DNA from: Madurella fahalii
Lineage: Eukaryota; Ascomycota; Sordariomycetes; Sordariales
Assembly: GCA_029876055.1 (NCBI GenBank)
Contig: CM056875.1
Span: 3,435,001-3,499,000, forward strand
Length of the DNA stretch: 64,000 nt
Direction: 5' to 3'
In this document: piece by piece, positions 22,964 through 33,513 of the stretch
Position numbering within the stretch: the stretch's first letter is position 1
How the letters are laid out: every line of letters starts with the position of its first letter
The notes under the pieces: model-generated
Database searches by the model: none
Told to the model about the DNA's origin: nothing
The model's input: only the letters and a program-made list of their open reading frames with translations
Made by a program: the position numbers and the translations under genes

Positions 22964-24485
22964 CTATATTCGCTTCACCAGGCTAGGCGTGTTCCATTTG
23001 CCCATCCCCATTTCGCGCGGCTCCTCTCGGTCCTCAGCTGTCCAATCCCACTTGTCCGCTGTGAAGAGGGCCTTGGCCATCCTGTCAGCCGCCATGGTCC
23101 CCTCGTACCGCAGCCGCTGATCCCGAGCCATGGAACGGGTGAAGCGGAACTCCGTCGGCTCCTGTTTGTCGGCGTCTCCTTCCGGCTGGTGCCAAGACGC
23201 AGCTTCCCGATCCTTGCTCCACGCAGGTCTCGATATGGAGACGATGTTGGACGACAGCATGGCCTGGATGTGGTCGAGTATCGGCAGGATGCGGGTCCTC
23301 AGACCGCAGTTATGATGGTTCGTGTCGATCTGATAATTTGGACACTGTCTGAGGGTTGCGAGTATGTGGACTATGTCGACCGTGGCGTAGTCTTGGATGT
23401 TATCCATCGACTTGGACGAAAAGTCAACGAGGAACATTAGGTCGCGGCCGACGAGAAACTTGATCATCTCTCCGAGCTGGTACGAATCGCAGCTTGCGCT
23501 GGAATCGTAGCCCAGCGTGCACTGCCTCGTGCGCGACGTGTAGAGCTGGACAAAATGCCGCTGCACGGATGCGACCGTGTTCAAGATGCATTCGCGGCGG
23601 TGTTGTAGTTCGTCTTCCAAACAGTCAACATGGCACTGGCCGGCAAGTCTATGAAACGGAGAATTGCTCACTCTCAAGATCATCGGGCAGATCCCACCAC
23701 GCGGCGGTATTGGTGTCTTCGTCAACGAAGGCGCTCCATTTTCTCGAGCCATACAGGATGAGTTCACGGGTGGCAGCATGCATCTTCAGTGGCTGGTCCA
23801 GCAGCCACGACACAAGGATCTTCTGCCGAAGCGTCTCTTCTGCCGCTCTGCTGAGAGCCGGGCCGTCGTCTTTGGACAGCCTCGTCTGCGTGGCAGGCCA
23901 TTTATACTTCAGGGCGTTCAAATACCTAGACACGACGGCCGTGCAGTCAAACCGGTCAGCCAGGACAGCCAACACGGCAAGGTTGTGCATCGTCATGGCT
24001 TTCGCCGTGGATTGTTTTCTATGCAGAATCCTCAAGAGGTCTCCAAACGCAGAGTCCAGGCCTGCTGTCTGGGTTGCCTCGTCATCCTCGCGGATCTTAA
24101 CCAGTGGCAGGTCCCTGGCGTCCGCCTCTGATGGCTTCACATTGTTTAGCGACAGCCGCCGGAAGCTAGCCTCTATCGACCTGGCTTCGGCGAACCTCGT
24201 GTCGCTGAGCAAGTTGTCGAAGTATTTAGAGTTCTGCTTCAGCACAGCGAGCTGGACCCGGTAGCCCAAGCGCACCCGGGGTTTAAGCACTGGGGGCGTA
24301 GTCTGCTGGCCCGGTCTAGGCTTCGCAGCTTTTCTAGCCGTCTTAAGTGTCTCTTTGGATGTGTCAAAGGTCACGTCGAGCACGATGTCCCCGTCTGGTG
24401 CGATGTCGACGATGTTAAGCTCTGTGGCGGCGGCCGAATCGGGAGGGTTGCCGTTTTGATCTTCTGCCGGGCTGTCCATGGTCAT
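22964..24485 (-). CDS. Fungal BTB/POZ-like protein
   Basis: Protein of unknown role with a divergent fungal BTB/POZ-type N-terminal region. Exons 24485-23672 and 23613-22964, in coding order, encode 487 residues. The start GDIVLDVTFD, a basic linker, RLGYRVQLAVLKQNSKYFDNLLSD and a later LAVLADRFDC stretch follow the pattern of fungal proteins annotated as BTB domain. The 58-nt intron (23614-23671) uses GTGAGC and AAG. It is needed because the unspliced frame reaches a TAG at once and the second exon continues in another frame. An alternative weaker donor 19 bases upstream would also keep an open frame, so the exact junction is uncertain. The likely role is protein-protein interaction. It is divergent from the PP2C gene. 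Confidence 0.72.
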
Positions 24486-25518
24486 GTGCCTTTTACCCTC
24501 TATACCCTAAGTTTGGTTCCAGAGAGTGTGAGGTATGGAGCGATGGGAACAGGGCAGCACGGTCTGTGTTGCTGCCTGAGCCTAACGTGTCGAGTGGGAA
24601 ACAGCTAAGACTCTGCAAAAGCGTCTGGACCAATAATACCTCGACAGCCCGATAATCGCCGTCGACACGGCCAGCGTGTTGCGAGTGAACCCGGTGGAGA
24701 CAGCAAAAAGTGAGACAGGGCATACGAACGTAGTGTACATAGCCGTGTCTATGCTATGTAATATAGTATTGCGTATGAGCAGCTAAGTGTGTTGTGCAAC
24801 CAGCAAGCCCCCGGGACGCCACTAAAATGACGTTGGCCCAGCCCCACCACAATTTCACGTTTGACACGAGGGGGAGAAGCCGAATTTGTATAAACGCCCC
24901 GTAAAACTGCAGGGGGGGTGCCAGTCGCGGCGTCCTCAGAAGGCTCCCTCCCGTCAAGTAGAATCATTATAAAGACTACGTGAGCATCCACCCGCTATCC
25001 CATAGCGCCTGTATCACCAGAGGGCCGGGAATCCGATTTTGATTCCCGCGTGGAAAACTTGATCCGGTTCAACAGCTTCAGGCCTCTGATCGCCAAGCAT
25101 ATTCGCCCTCATCCCCACCAATCGCCTTGGCCAAGCTGAGGCATACGAGCCCCCGGGAAACAGCAGACATTGGCGGGGGACAGCGCATTGCTCTCTCTCG
25201 GCGACCCAACAATTTCATACAATCCCTCAGCCGCCTCAGCCTCGACTGGCTGCACAACCACCGAAGGCCGTCTTGTCATGCCTATAGCCGGAGACTCCGC
25301 GATCGTTCCGCAGCTCGGTCTTCTTGGTCGGGAACTTGCATTAGCTGGCGTGTCGGCGCGACATCGTCTTATTCAGCCTGGCAATGGCTCCTTTACATGG
25401 TCGGCCCCTCGGACTTGGTTCGGCGAGAGCCAGCCGCGCCCAGCGAAAATCGCTTCTTGACGTCTTCGTGGGCTATGTCGCGACATTCTTCCACGCTCGT
25501 GATCAGACGCAGTCGAGG
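24486..25518. other. Divergent intergenic region (BTB-like / PP2C)
   Basis: Shared promoter region with no supported gene. It includes an 8-bp perfect hairpin at 25026-25048 (arms CGGGAATC and GATTCCCG). The PP2C frame stays open upstream to an ATG at 25384, so part of this stretch could be coding if that start is used. Confidence 0.45.
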
Positions 25519-27309
25519 ATGATCTCCATGGCAGCACGCCCGCTGCGAATCGCTCGGCAGCGGGGTCAACTCCGGGCTCCGGCTCGACCGACGAGGCTAC
25601 TACTTGGTCAAGCAACGGACCTCCGCGGCTACCACACGCGACCGTATCTCACGAACCAATCCCCTCGGCGAGGCTTCCACAATTACTTTGTTACCCACCT
25701 CCCGTCGTCCTCGCTTCACCCCGATTCCCGGTCGTCGGCAGGCCCCGGCCACAAGCTCCCGCGCTCCGCTTCCATGCCGCACACTCCGGGGCCGGGCTCC
25801 GCCCCGGCCGTAGCACCTCCGAACATGCCCAGCCGCGACCTGACGGTGGTGCGCATTCCCCTACGAAGCGCCAAGCATCACTTTGGAGTGTCTGTCTCTC
25901 GCGGGCAGCGCGTATACAACGAGGACACGAACCAAGCCGGGACAATACACATGCCCGCCTTTGCAAAACGGGTACCCGTCAGCCTGGTCCGCAGCCAGTC
26001 GTCGCCGAAGCAGATCGGCGAAGGTACCAGTGCCGACAGCGCCTTAGGGGATCCTCAGATCTTCTACTTTGGCGTGTTCGACGGTCATGGTGGCAGCGTG
26101 TGCAGCGAGTTTCTCCGAGACGAGCTGCACGGTTACATCGAAGAGGCTGCGGCCGAGTTCGAGCTTCAAAGTAGTCTGAAGAGGGATCACGGGGCAACAA
26201 TGAGCGACTCCACGAGAGACCCCGACTCGGGGAGCGGTCAGGAGGCGAGGGAGCAGGCCGAGAGCGACCAGCAGACCTCGGCGGAGGAAGGGGGCATCTC
26301 CAAAGCCGCCAGGCTCCAATCCGAGCTCCTGCAAGAGTACAAGCGCACGGTAGGCGGCTACTTCAGGCGGTTCCGGCCCAACCACTTCACCGTCCCCGCC
26401 ACGACATCCACCTCTTCCCCCGAAGACTCACACTTCCAACAACAGCAGCAGCAGCTCCAACGGCAAGTCCGCGCGCCGGCGACCCTCGAGGCCGTCCTCA
26501 CCTACGCCTTTCTCCGCGCCGATCTCGACTTCATCACGGCCCAAGCGCGCAAACCCGACCCGGACGACCCGTACATCTCGGACAACCTCCCCCTGAACAA
26601 GGACGAGATCCTCGGCAAGCCCCACCTTCCACCGTCCGGGCACAGCAGCATCGGCGGGCCGGCGCGCTTCAAAGGCGGCTCGACCGCGTCGGTGGCGCTC
26701 ATCTCGACGCCGACGCCGTCGCCCTTCTGGCACCCCAACGCGCACTCGACGCTGGCCGTCGCGCACGTGGGCGACACGCGCATCCTGCTCTGCGAGACGG
26801 CGACCGGCCTGCCCGTCCCGCTGACGAGCGACCACCGGCCGTCGTCGCCCACCGAGTCGCGGCGGCTGACGCGCTACCTCGCCCAGTCGCTCGCCACCGA
26901 CTCGTTCGGCGAGGAGCGCTTCCAGGGCCTGGCCAACAGCCGCTCCTTCGGCGACATGCAGAGCAAGCGCCTCGGCGTCTCGGCCGAGCCCGACGTCACC
27001 CGCGTCCACCTCGCCCCCGCCGAGTACTCGTTCCTCGTGCTCATGAGCGACGGCGTCAGCGGCACCCTCGGCGACCAGGAGATCGTCGACGTCATCAAGG
27101 AGGCCGCCACCCCCGAGGAGGGCGCCCGCCGCGTCGTCGAGTACGCCACCGAGATCTCCGAGGACGGGGATAACGCCACCTGCTTGGTCGTCCGGCTGGG
27201 CGGGTGGGAGAGGCGGAGTGAGGGCGGGGTGGGCAGTCTGGGGACGAAGGAGATGAGGGATTTGAGGCGGGCCGAGGCGCTGGATCCGAGGAGGAGGGGG
27301 AGGAGGTGA
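25519..27309 (+). CDS. ptc6: Mitochondrial PP2C-type protein phosphatase (Ptc6-like)
   Basis: Metal-dependent Ser/Thr phosphatase of the PPM family. In yeast, Ptc6 is mitochondrial and acts on pyruvate dehydrogenase and in mitophagy. The single exon is 596 residues from the chosen ATG at 25519. This start gives an Arg/Ala-rich N-terminus (MISMAARPLRIARQRGQ) typical of a mitochondrial presequence; an in-frame ATG at 25384 would add 45 residues. PPM motifs are present in order: YNEDTNQ, FGVFDGHGG, FKGGSTASVALI, AHVGDTRILLC, LTSDHRPSSPTESRR, ANSRSFGD, LVLMSDGVSG and DGDNATCLVV. Low-complexity Ser/Glu and Gln segments lie between motifs 2 and 5. It converges with het-c. Confidence 0.87.
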   Translation: MISMAARPLRIARQRGQLRAPARPTRLLLGQATDLRGYHTRPYLTNQSPRRGFHNYFVTHLPSSSLHPDSRSSAGPGHKLPRSASMPHTPGPGSAPAVAPPNMPSRDLTVVRIPLRSAKHHFGVSVSRGQRVYNEDTNQAGTIHMPAFAKRVPVSLVRSQSSPKQIGEGTSADSALGDPQIFYFGVFDGHGGSVCSEFLRDELHGYIEEAAAEFELQSSLKRDHGATMSDSTRDPDSGSGQEAREQAESDQQTSAEEGGISKAARLQSELLQEYKRTVGGYFRRFRPNHFTVPATTSTSSPEDSHFQQQQQQLQRQVRAPATLEAVLTYAFLRADLDFITAQARKPDPDDPYISDNLPLNKDEILGKPHLPPSGHSSIGGPARFKGGSTASVALISTPTPSPFWHPNAHSTLAVAHVGDTRILLCETATGLPVPLTSDHRPSSPTESRRLTRYLAQSLATDSFGEERFQGLANSRSFGDMQSKRLGVSAEPDVTRVHLAPAEYSFLVLMSDGVSGTLGDQEIVDVIKEAATPEEGARRVVEYATEISEDGDNATCLVVRLGGWERRSEGGVGSLGTKEMRDLRRAEALDPRRRGRR

Positions 27310-27786
27310 GGTGAGGCGCGGTGAGATAATACGGCGTCTGTGGTCAGTTGAGTGTTTTTCTTCTCTCCCTCTCTGGCTCTTTCTTTTATTTGCATCTACC
27401 CCGGTATTCGCATGATGTACGACGATGGCATTGGCAGGCTCTACTTTTTTGCATTGCATGGCGGGAAACGGGCGAGCGGGCAGTTATTCTTAATGTGGCT
27501 TAAAGAGATGGGGGCGATGCTTCGCATAGCATGGAGAGACGGCGTTTGGGGCGGTGGTTAGACGTACTACTTAGATAGACATCCCGTTTGCTCCAAAAAG
27601 GGGGTTGGGGGGTTGGGGAGGCTTGGCTTTGCTACAATGGGGTCCCAAAAAGCCCACAAAATAAAGATCAATATTGACGGGCGTCCGTCTGTCCAATGGT
27701 GTGGGATAATGAACTAGGTATCGCAGTACGGTGTCAAAACGAGAATTCCAGCCCTGGTTTCTCATCCCTTCCTTCACATATGGACC
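27310..27786. other. Convergent intergenic region
   Basis: Shared 3' region of the PP2C and het-c genes. Nothing else is recognised. Confidence 0.55.
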
Positions 27787-30198
27787 TCAATACCGCTGAT
27801 ATCCCCCCCATGAAGGCGGTTGCCCTCCGTGCGGCGGATATTGCGGCTGCTGCGGGGAACTGTACCCCCCTTGATGGTGACCGCCGCCATACTGGCCCTC
27901 TCCTCGTCCCTGCCCTTGTCCCTGCCAATGCTGCTGCGCATACGGCGCCGCTTGCCCCTGATTATGATACCCCTGGCCGTACCCCGCCTGGGGTGCAGCA
28001 CCGGGCGGAGGAGTAGGCTGCCCATAGCTCCCCGCGTACCCGGATGATCCGGGCCGGCCGTGGCGCGGCTGGGGCGAGCCGCCAGCTGCGGGGCCGGTGT
28101 AGTAGCTCGTTGCCGAGCCCGGCGCCTCCCGCGACTCGGTATCCCTCGTCTTGATCTGCGACCACAGCGACCCGGCGGGCTTACCGTGCCCGCCGTCCGA
28201 CCCGTGCCCGCCGCACGCGCCGTGTCCTCCTAGGGAACGGCTGCCGCCGGAGGAGCTGCCGGCGCCGAGGATGTGGTTCTCGTGGTTCTTAACTGATTCC
28301 GACGAGAGCAGTTGGTCGAGCCTGTGGCGGTGGGGCGTCTCCTGCGTCCACTTGCGCACTGTCTCGAACATCTCGCGCTGGATCCCGATGCGCTCGTCGC
28401 GCACGGCCGGGTGGTGGAAAGCGCGGAGAACGTCGTTGACGACTTCGTCGACGGGGACGCCCGGGTTCTCCCAGGCGTAGAGGACGCGGCTTCATGGCGT
28501 AGTTAGTTCGTTGTGTATGTTATGAAATAAGGAGAAGGGCTTACGGGACGACGTATTGCAGAATGGTGACGGACACACGGCCGGCGCATGAGTTGAGCAC
28601 GTTGGTGAAGTGGTCCTTAGAGAGCATCGAGTGCGTGGGGTTGTCGCAGCGCGGGTTCGTCCACGGCTCGAACTGCGCGTTGGCGCTGGTTTCGATCAGA
28701 CCGGAGGAGCCTTCCTTGAGGACTTTGGATACTTGGTTGATGATGGGCCGGATGAAGGGGGAGAGAAGGCCCAGAATGAAAGCCGTCAGGGTCTCACTGA
28801 TGTGCTCCAACAGGCTCTCCAGGCCGGGGACCTTGGAGATCATGTTGTTGATGGACCGAACAATCTTGTCGCGGAACTCGAGGATCGGGTAGATCTGCCC
28901 TGACACCTTGACGGGGTCGAAATTCGGGCTCATGCCCGGGACGACGTTGACGTTTCCGGCGGCGCGAGCGTTTTCCTCCTCCTGCGCGGCAGACCTGGCC
29001 TTGAGATTCCTAGCCTGCGATGCGTAGCCGTCGCCAACACCAGGAAGCTGGGAGACCAGGGATATAAAATCCTTGCCGCCACCCCCCGAGCCAGAACCAA
29101 AGAATCCACGTTGGCCGGCGTGGCCGCCTTCGTTAGCATGGCTAGCCTGCTCGGCGTTCTTGAGAGCGATGTTCATCTCGTCCACCTCAGACTGGGTGAA
29201 GTGGTCGTTTGCCTCGCCAAGGACGGAATGCAAGAAGTCGACGGCTCCGAACGTCCCGGTGACAAGGGGGTAAACCATCTTTCTGCCCAAGTGAATCTTG
29301 GTGGCGCTGCCGCAGTGGGGAAACACGTTGTGGTAACCCATCTCCAGCAAAGCGAGCTCGCAGTAGTTACTGTGCGCGCTGAAATCCTCCATGCAGTGCA
29401 GGGCCTGGCCCAGGCACCGTAGGGCTTCGCACAGGTCAGTTTCCTTGCCAGACGCACCGTGAGCGCCGCTAGTGTAGACGCGACCGAAGTGGATGCTGCG
29501 GGCAAAGCTCCAGCGCAGGTAGCCGGCACTGGTGGCCCAGCCGCCGCTCTCGTTGGCGATGTAGTTCTTCATGCCGGTACCAGGATCGATCTCGAGCTCC
29601 CTCGGGTCAACGGGGCCTCGCAGGCGAGCGTCATAGTTGCGAGCATCCTGGCCGTCGGCATAGCCAAGGGGGTTGTCGATGTGCTCCTCAGGCCGGTAGG
29701 CACCCAGACGCTCCTCGGTCACCTCAAACTCCTCGGTCGCGTAGCCATTGGCCATGAAAGAGAGCACCCAGACCTGGCGGCGTCAGCGTATGCATGGGTT
29801 GGAGGCCATGACCAACTCACGATTATCCGTATAGTAGCCGCGTTGACACCCTTCAGGCTGCCCACGTCGATAGCCTGCGAGTAGTCTCTTAGCCAGTTGC
29901 CAAAGTAGACGCGCGAGATCATCATGGAGGTCCATTTCTTCCCATGCAAAAAGGCGAGAGTTTTGAGCATATCCTCAATATCTGTATAACGGTCCGTTTA
30001 GTCATCTTGGACTCGCTGATGGGAAGCGCCTGCAATCTACAGGCTCTACACACCTCCATGTCTCCAATTGTGGCCCTCGACCTGGGCGATGGAGGGGATG
30101 TTGCCCGCGCCAAAGGCAGCGGCTTTGCCGGGAAGAACGACGAGAAGTAGACTGAGAACCAGGAGCGCACTGCCCCAACCCATCCTGAGGCCTGCCAT
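27787..30198 (-). CDS. het-c: Heterokaryon incompatibility protein HET-C (Neurospora type)
   Basis: Secreted or plasma-membrane-associated glycine-rich protein; in Neurospora crassa, alleles of different specificity trigger heterokaryon incompatibility with pin-c. Exons, in coding order, are 30198-30054, 29981-29821, 29773-28545 and 28489-27787, giving 745 residues. A signal peptide covers about residues 1-28 (MAGLRMGWGSALLVLSLLLV). The HET-C domain continues with HGKKWTSMMISRVYFGNWLRDYSQAID, HIDNPLGYADGQDA and ALHCMEDFSAHSNYCELALLEMG. The Gly/Ser-rich segment NEGGHAGQRGFFGSGSGGGG lies in the region where allelic specificity maps in Neurospora. The Gly/Gln/Pro/Tyr-rich tail is shorter than the roughly 966-residue N. 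crassa protein. Whether this copy is polymorphic cannot be seen from one sequence. Confidence 0.93.
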
Positions 30199-31448
30199 GG
30201 CGTCGAGGGCGATAAATGTTAACGAGCGGCAACCCTCTTAGCCGTCTCTCTATTCCGGGAGTTGGGCGCAGACGCAATATGCGCTTAGCTGACCAGGGTT
30301 GACGCTGACTGCAAACCGCTTCTGATTTCACCGAGGGGCGCTTGTCGCACAACGCATGAAATATTTGTGTGAATTCGAGCTGAATATCGACTCGTCAAGG
30401 AGACAACCGGTAAACGACGGCCTCTTGTGAAGCTTGCGCCGAGTTGGATGAGAGCTGAAAGGTTGAACCAACTCTTGGGTGTGCCAAGACCCCAATTCTT
30501 TACGTCAGATAAGGCGGGCGCGGTTTGCGAAAGCAACCATGACGAACAGCACAACGACGGACGCCTTTTTAGGGCCGGGTTAAGGACATTGCCATTGCTT
30601 CAGTACTCCTGCTTGCTTGCACGGGGCCTTTCCTCTTTTACCGTGATAAGATATTCGAGCATACGCGCATTTCAATCCATCATCTACACGAGGCAAACCC
30701 TGAGCAAGATAACTGAAGCGCGAGGAGGGGCACAGCTGCACGAACCCCGCTACCTCGGCCAGGTGCCCGGACCGCCAAGGACTCGGTTGCCAGGCGGCGT
30801 CATCCCCCTAAAATGATGTTTCAGTATTGCTGCTTAGATGCATAATATACGTAGAGAACGGAGATCTCCCGGCTTCGTGGGGTTTTACCAGACGAATCTG
30901 TAGGAAGGAAAACCAAGGTACATGCCGATAGGAACAAACAATGCTCTCCTCTAGTGAGTAGTTCTACACAAGTCAATAGATCCTCAGGGTTTTGGCAGTA
31001 CTACGCTCCCAATTCCGGAGTCAGTTCGATCCGACCGACCCCGATCAGTCGGTTTTCCCTATCCCAGTCCCTCTTGGCGGTAATACAGTTACGGGGGTAG
31101 CGCCACTGTCATCCGATGATGGGTTCTCGGAGTTCGCGTAACCCGAATTCTTTCGCGTCTGTGATTGACATGCCCCTGAAGCTTTGGTAACCCCCAAAAA
31201 AATAGTTGACCCAATCTGCGTCGAGGAAAGCTTCGGTCTACCCATTACCGTTGAAACCCTTGCAATGCGCTCGAGTCTTTATTTCTTCCCCTGATTCTTC
31301 CTCCCGTCCTCATCTCTCGCTCCTGTCGCTCCTTTTCTGCATTCTGCATTCGCCTCTGTCATCGAGATAACGCGCTCCCGCGCATCCCGAGAGGAGTCGT
31401 CAGCCGTCGCAAGCGGCTCTGTCTGTCCGCGAGACAACATATGCGAAC
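30199..31448. other. Divergent intergenic region (het-c / fatty-acid hydroxylase)
   Basis: About 1.25 kb of shared promoter sequence. No gene, repeat or RNA is recognised. Confidence 0.5.
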
Positions 31449-32627
31449 ATGCCCGGCCGCACGCTGCCAACCTTTACGCTCGCCGAGGTCGAGTCTCACA
31501 ACTCAAAGAAGTCTTGCTTCGTCACGCTTGGGCAGAATGTCTATGACGTGACCGACTTCCTCGACTCGCACCCTGGCGGCGCCGACCTAGTGCTTGAGTA
31601 CGCCGGAAGGGACATCACAGACATTCTCAAGGACGAATCGTCGCATGCGCATTCCGAGGCGGCCTACGAGGTGCTCGACGACTCGCTTGTTGGCTTTCTC
31701 GCTTCGGCTAACGGCAAGGCAAACTCGACAGTTCTCAAAGACGGCGAGGCGGCGGTCAAGGATGCAAACGGAAAATGGGTGCACCCCCGGACGGGTATGG
31801 CCTGCGAGGAGGATCTCAGCAAGGATACCGACATTGCCTCGGACTTCAAGACGCACAGGTTCCTGGACCTAAGCCGGCCACTCTTCCCTCAGGTCTGGTT
31901 TGGTGGCTTCTCCAAGGAGTTTTACCTCGACCAAGTCCACCGGCCACGCCATTACAAGGGCGGGGCTTCTGCACCCCTTTTTGGCAACTTCCTCGAGCCT
32001 CTGAGCAAGACCCCGTGGTGGGTGATCCCCGTTGCCTGGCTCCCGCCCGTCTCATACGGCCTCTACCTTGCGAGCAAGGGATTCAGCAATCCTCTCTGGG
32101 AAGTGGGCTGCTTTATGCTGGGATTGGGTATCTGGACCCTAGTCGAGTACGGTCTACACCGGTTTTTGTTCCACCTTGACTAGTGAGTTTCTGTATGCCC
32201 CCATACCGTTCTGCTAGCTGCTAACATACCTTTTAGCTATCTCCCTGACAACCGCGTCGGAATCACATTGCACTTTACTCTCCATGGCATTCATCACTAC
32301 CTGCCTATGGACAAGTACCGGCTGGTCATGCCTCCGGCGCTGTTCGTCGCGTTGGCCGCCCCCTTCTGGAAGCTGGCACACGCTGTCTTCTTCTGGGATT
32401 GGCATATCGCCACGGCCGTCTATTGCGGCGGCATCTTCGGCTACATCTGCTACGACTTGACGCATTACTTCCTCCACCACCAGAACCTCCCGCTCTGGTG
32501 GAAGGCGCTCAAGAAGTACCACCTAGAGCACCACTTCCTAGATTACGAAAACGGCTTTGGCGTCACCAGTCCATTCTGGGATAAGGTTTTCGGCACCGAG
32601 CTTGTGCCAAAGAGCAAAAAGATTTAG
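31449..32627 (+). CDS. scs7: Ceramide very-long-chain fatty acid 2-hydroxylase (Scs7/FAH1)
   Basis: Inserts a 2-hydroxyl group on the very-long-chain acyl group of ceramides; an ER membrane diiron enzyme fed by its own cytochrome b5 domain. Exons 31449-32182 and 32237-32627 encode 374 residues (yeast Scs7 has 384). The N-terminal cytochrome b5 domain (about 8-88) has the heme-binding HPGG at 41-44 and a second His at 66 or 68. The hydroxylase domain carries the histidine boxes EYGLHRFLFHLDYY, LHGIHHYLPMD, HYFLHHQ and YHLEHHFLDY. Four hydrophobic segments fit the membrane topology. The intron (32183-32236) interrupts the first histidine-box region, splitting a Tyr codon. Confidence 0.96.
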
Positions 32628-33513
32628 GTGGACGAGCAATGTGAATGACGGGGATGACACAGATATATCTTGTAATGAGCTGACGTACATAGCATAGCAT
32701 GCCCCCCCAGCCGGTGTGTGTATAGAGAGGGATGGCCATGAAGGGTTGTCCTTGATCTCTCTGCTTGGATGCGGCCGGCGTTTGGGCTTCTGATTCTTGG
32801 GAGTGGCGGCGTGCGTGTGTCAGGGGGCAAATTCTCCTCTCAGCGGAGGTTGCTAACTCTTCTGTCCTTTTATCCCAGAATATCCTAATATATAATCTGC
32901 TCGTATTGTGATGCCTGCACACTAGTTCATCAAAGACAAAATACTCTTTCACCGGCTGTCGCCGTGTTGCCACCTCTATGTGTAGGCTCACATTATACAT
33001 GTATGCGTTACGCAATGCTGGGTGAGACGTTGAAAAGAGAATGTTTTGCTCTATGGGTTCCAATGTCCAATTTCGCCCATTGCATCAGCAACATCCAAAG
33101 CAACAACGTCAACGATTATGTGGCTATTACCCGTGACCGTTCAGATCCGGAGAGCCGGCGGATATGTGGGCCTCTATCGTCTTCCGTAATTGAGCTGCTC
33201 ATCGTGACGCTTCCCAGACCGCCCAGTTACCGGCGTCTGTGGCTGGTTGGACGCACCCACCCACTATGTTCTGCACATCGGGGTTTTGCAGCTGGTGCTT
33301 TGCAGCCGGCTCAGCCATTGTCTGGAAATCCACACCTCACCCTCATCTGTCACGGCTCAGGCTCGGACGGTAATTGGGCATGCCATGCCCAATGGCGCCG
33401 GACCCCGCGCGTGCTCGCTCTGCATCTGAGTCCCTCCAGCCTCTCCAAGCTCCTCACGCTGTTCCCAACCCCTCTGACGCACCCGCTCGCTACCCTCTGC
33501 CGGTGGACCGGAT
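32628..33513. other. Intergenic region upstream of the HET gene
   Basis: 3' end of the hydroxylase gene and promoter of the HET-domain gene. No gene is recognised. Confidence 0.5.

Noticed and set aside
25026..25048. 8-bp hairpin with 7-nt loop
   Set aside because: Looks like a terminator or tRNA arm, but it has no T-tract or partner stems and lies in a divergent promoter; arms this short arise by chance.
26428..27459. 343-codon minus-strand open frame
   Set aside because: Shadow of the PP2C catalytic domain on the opposite strand.
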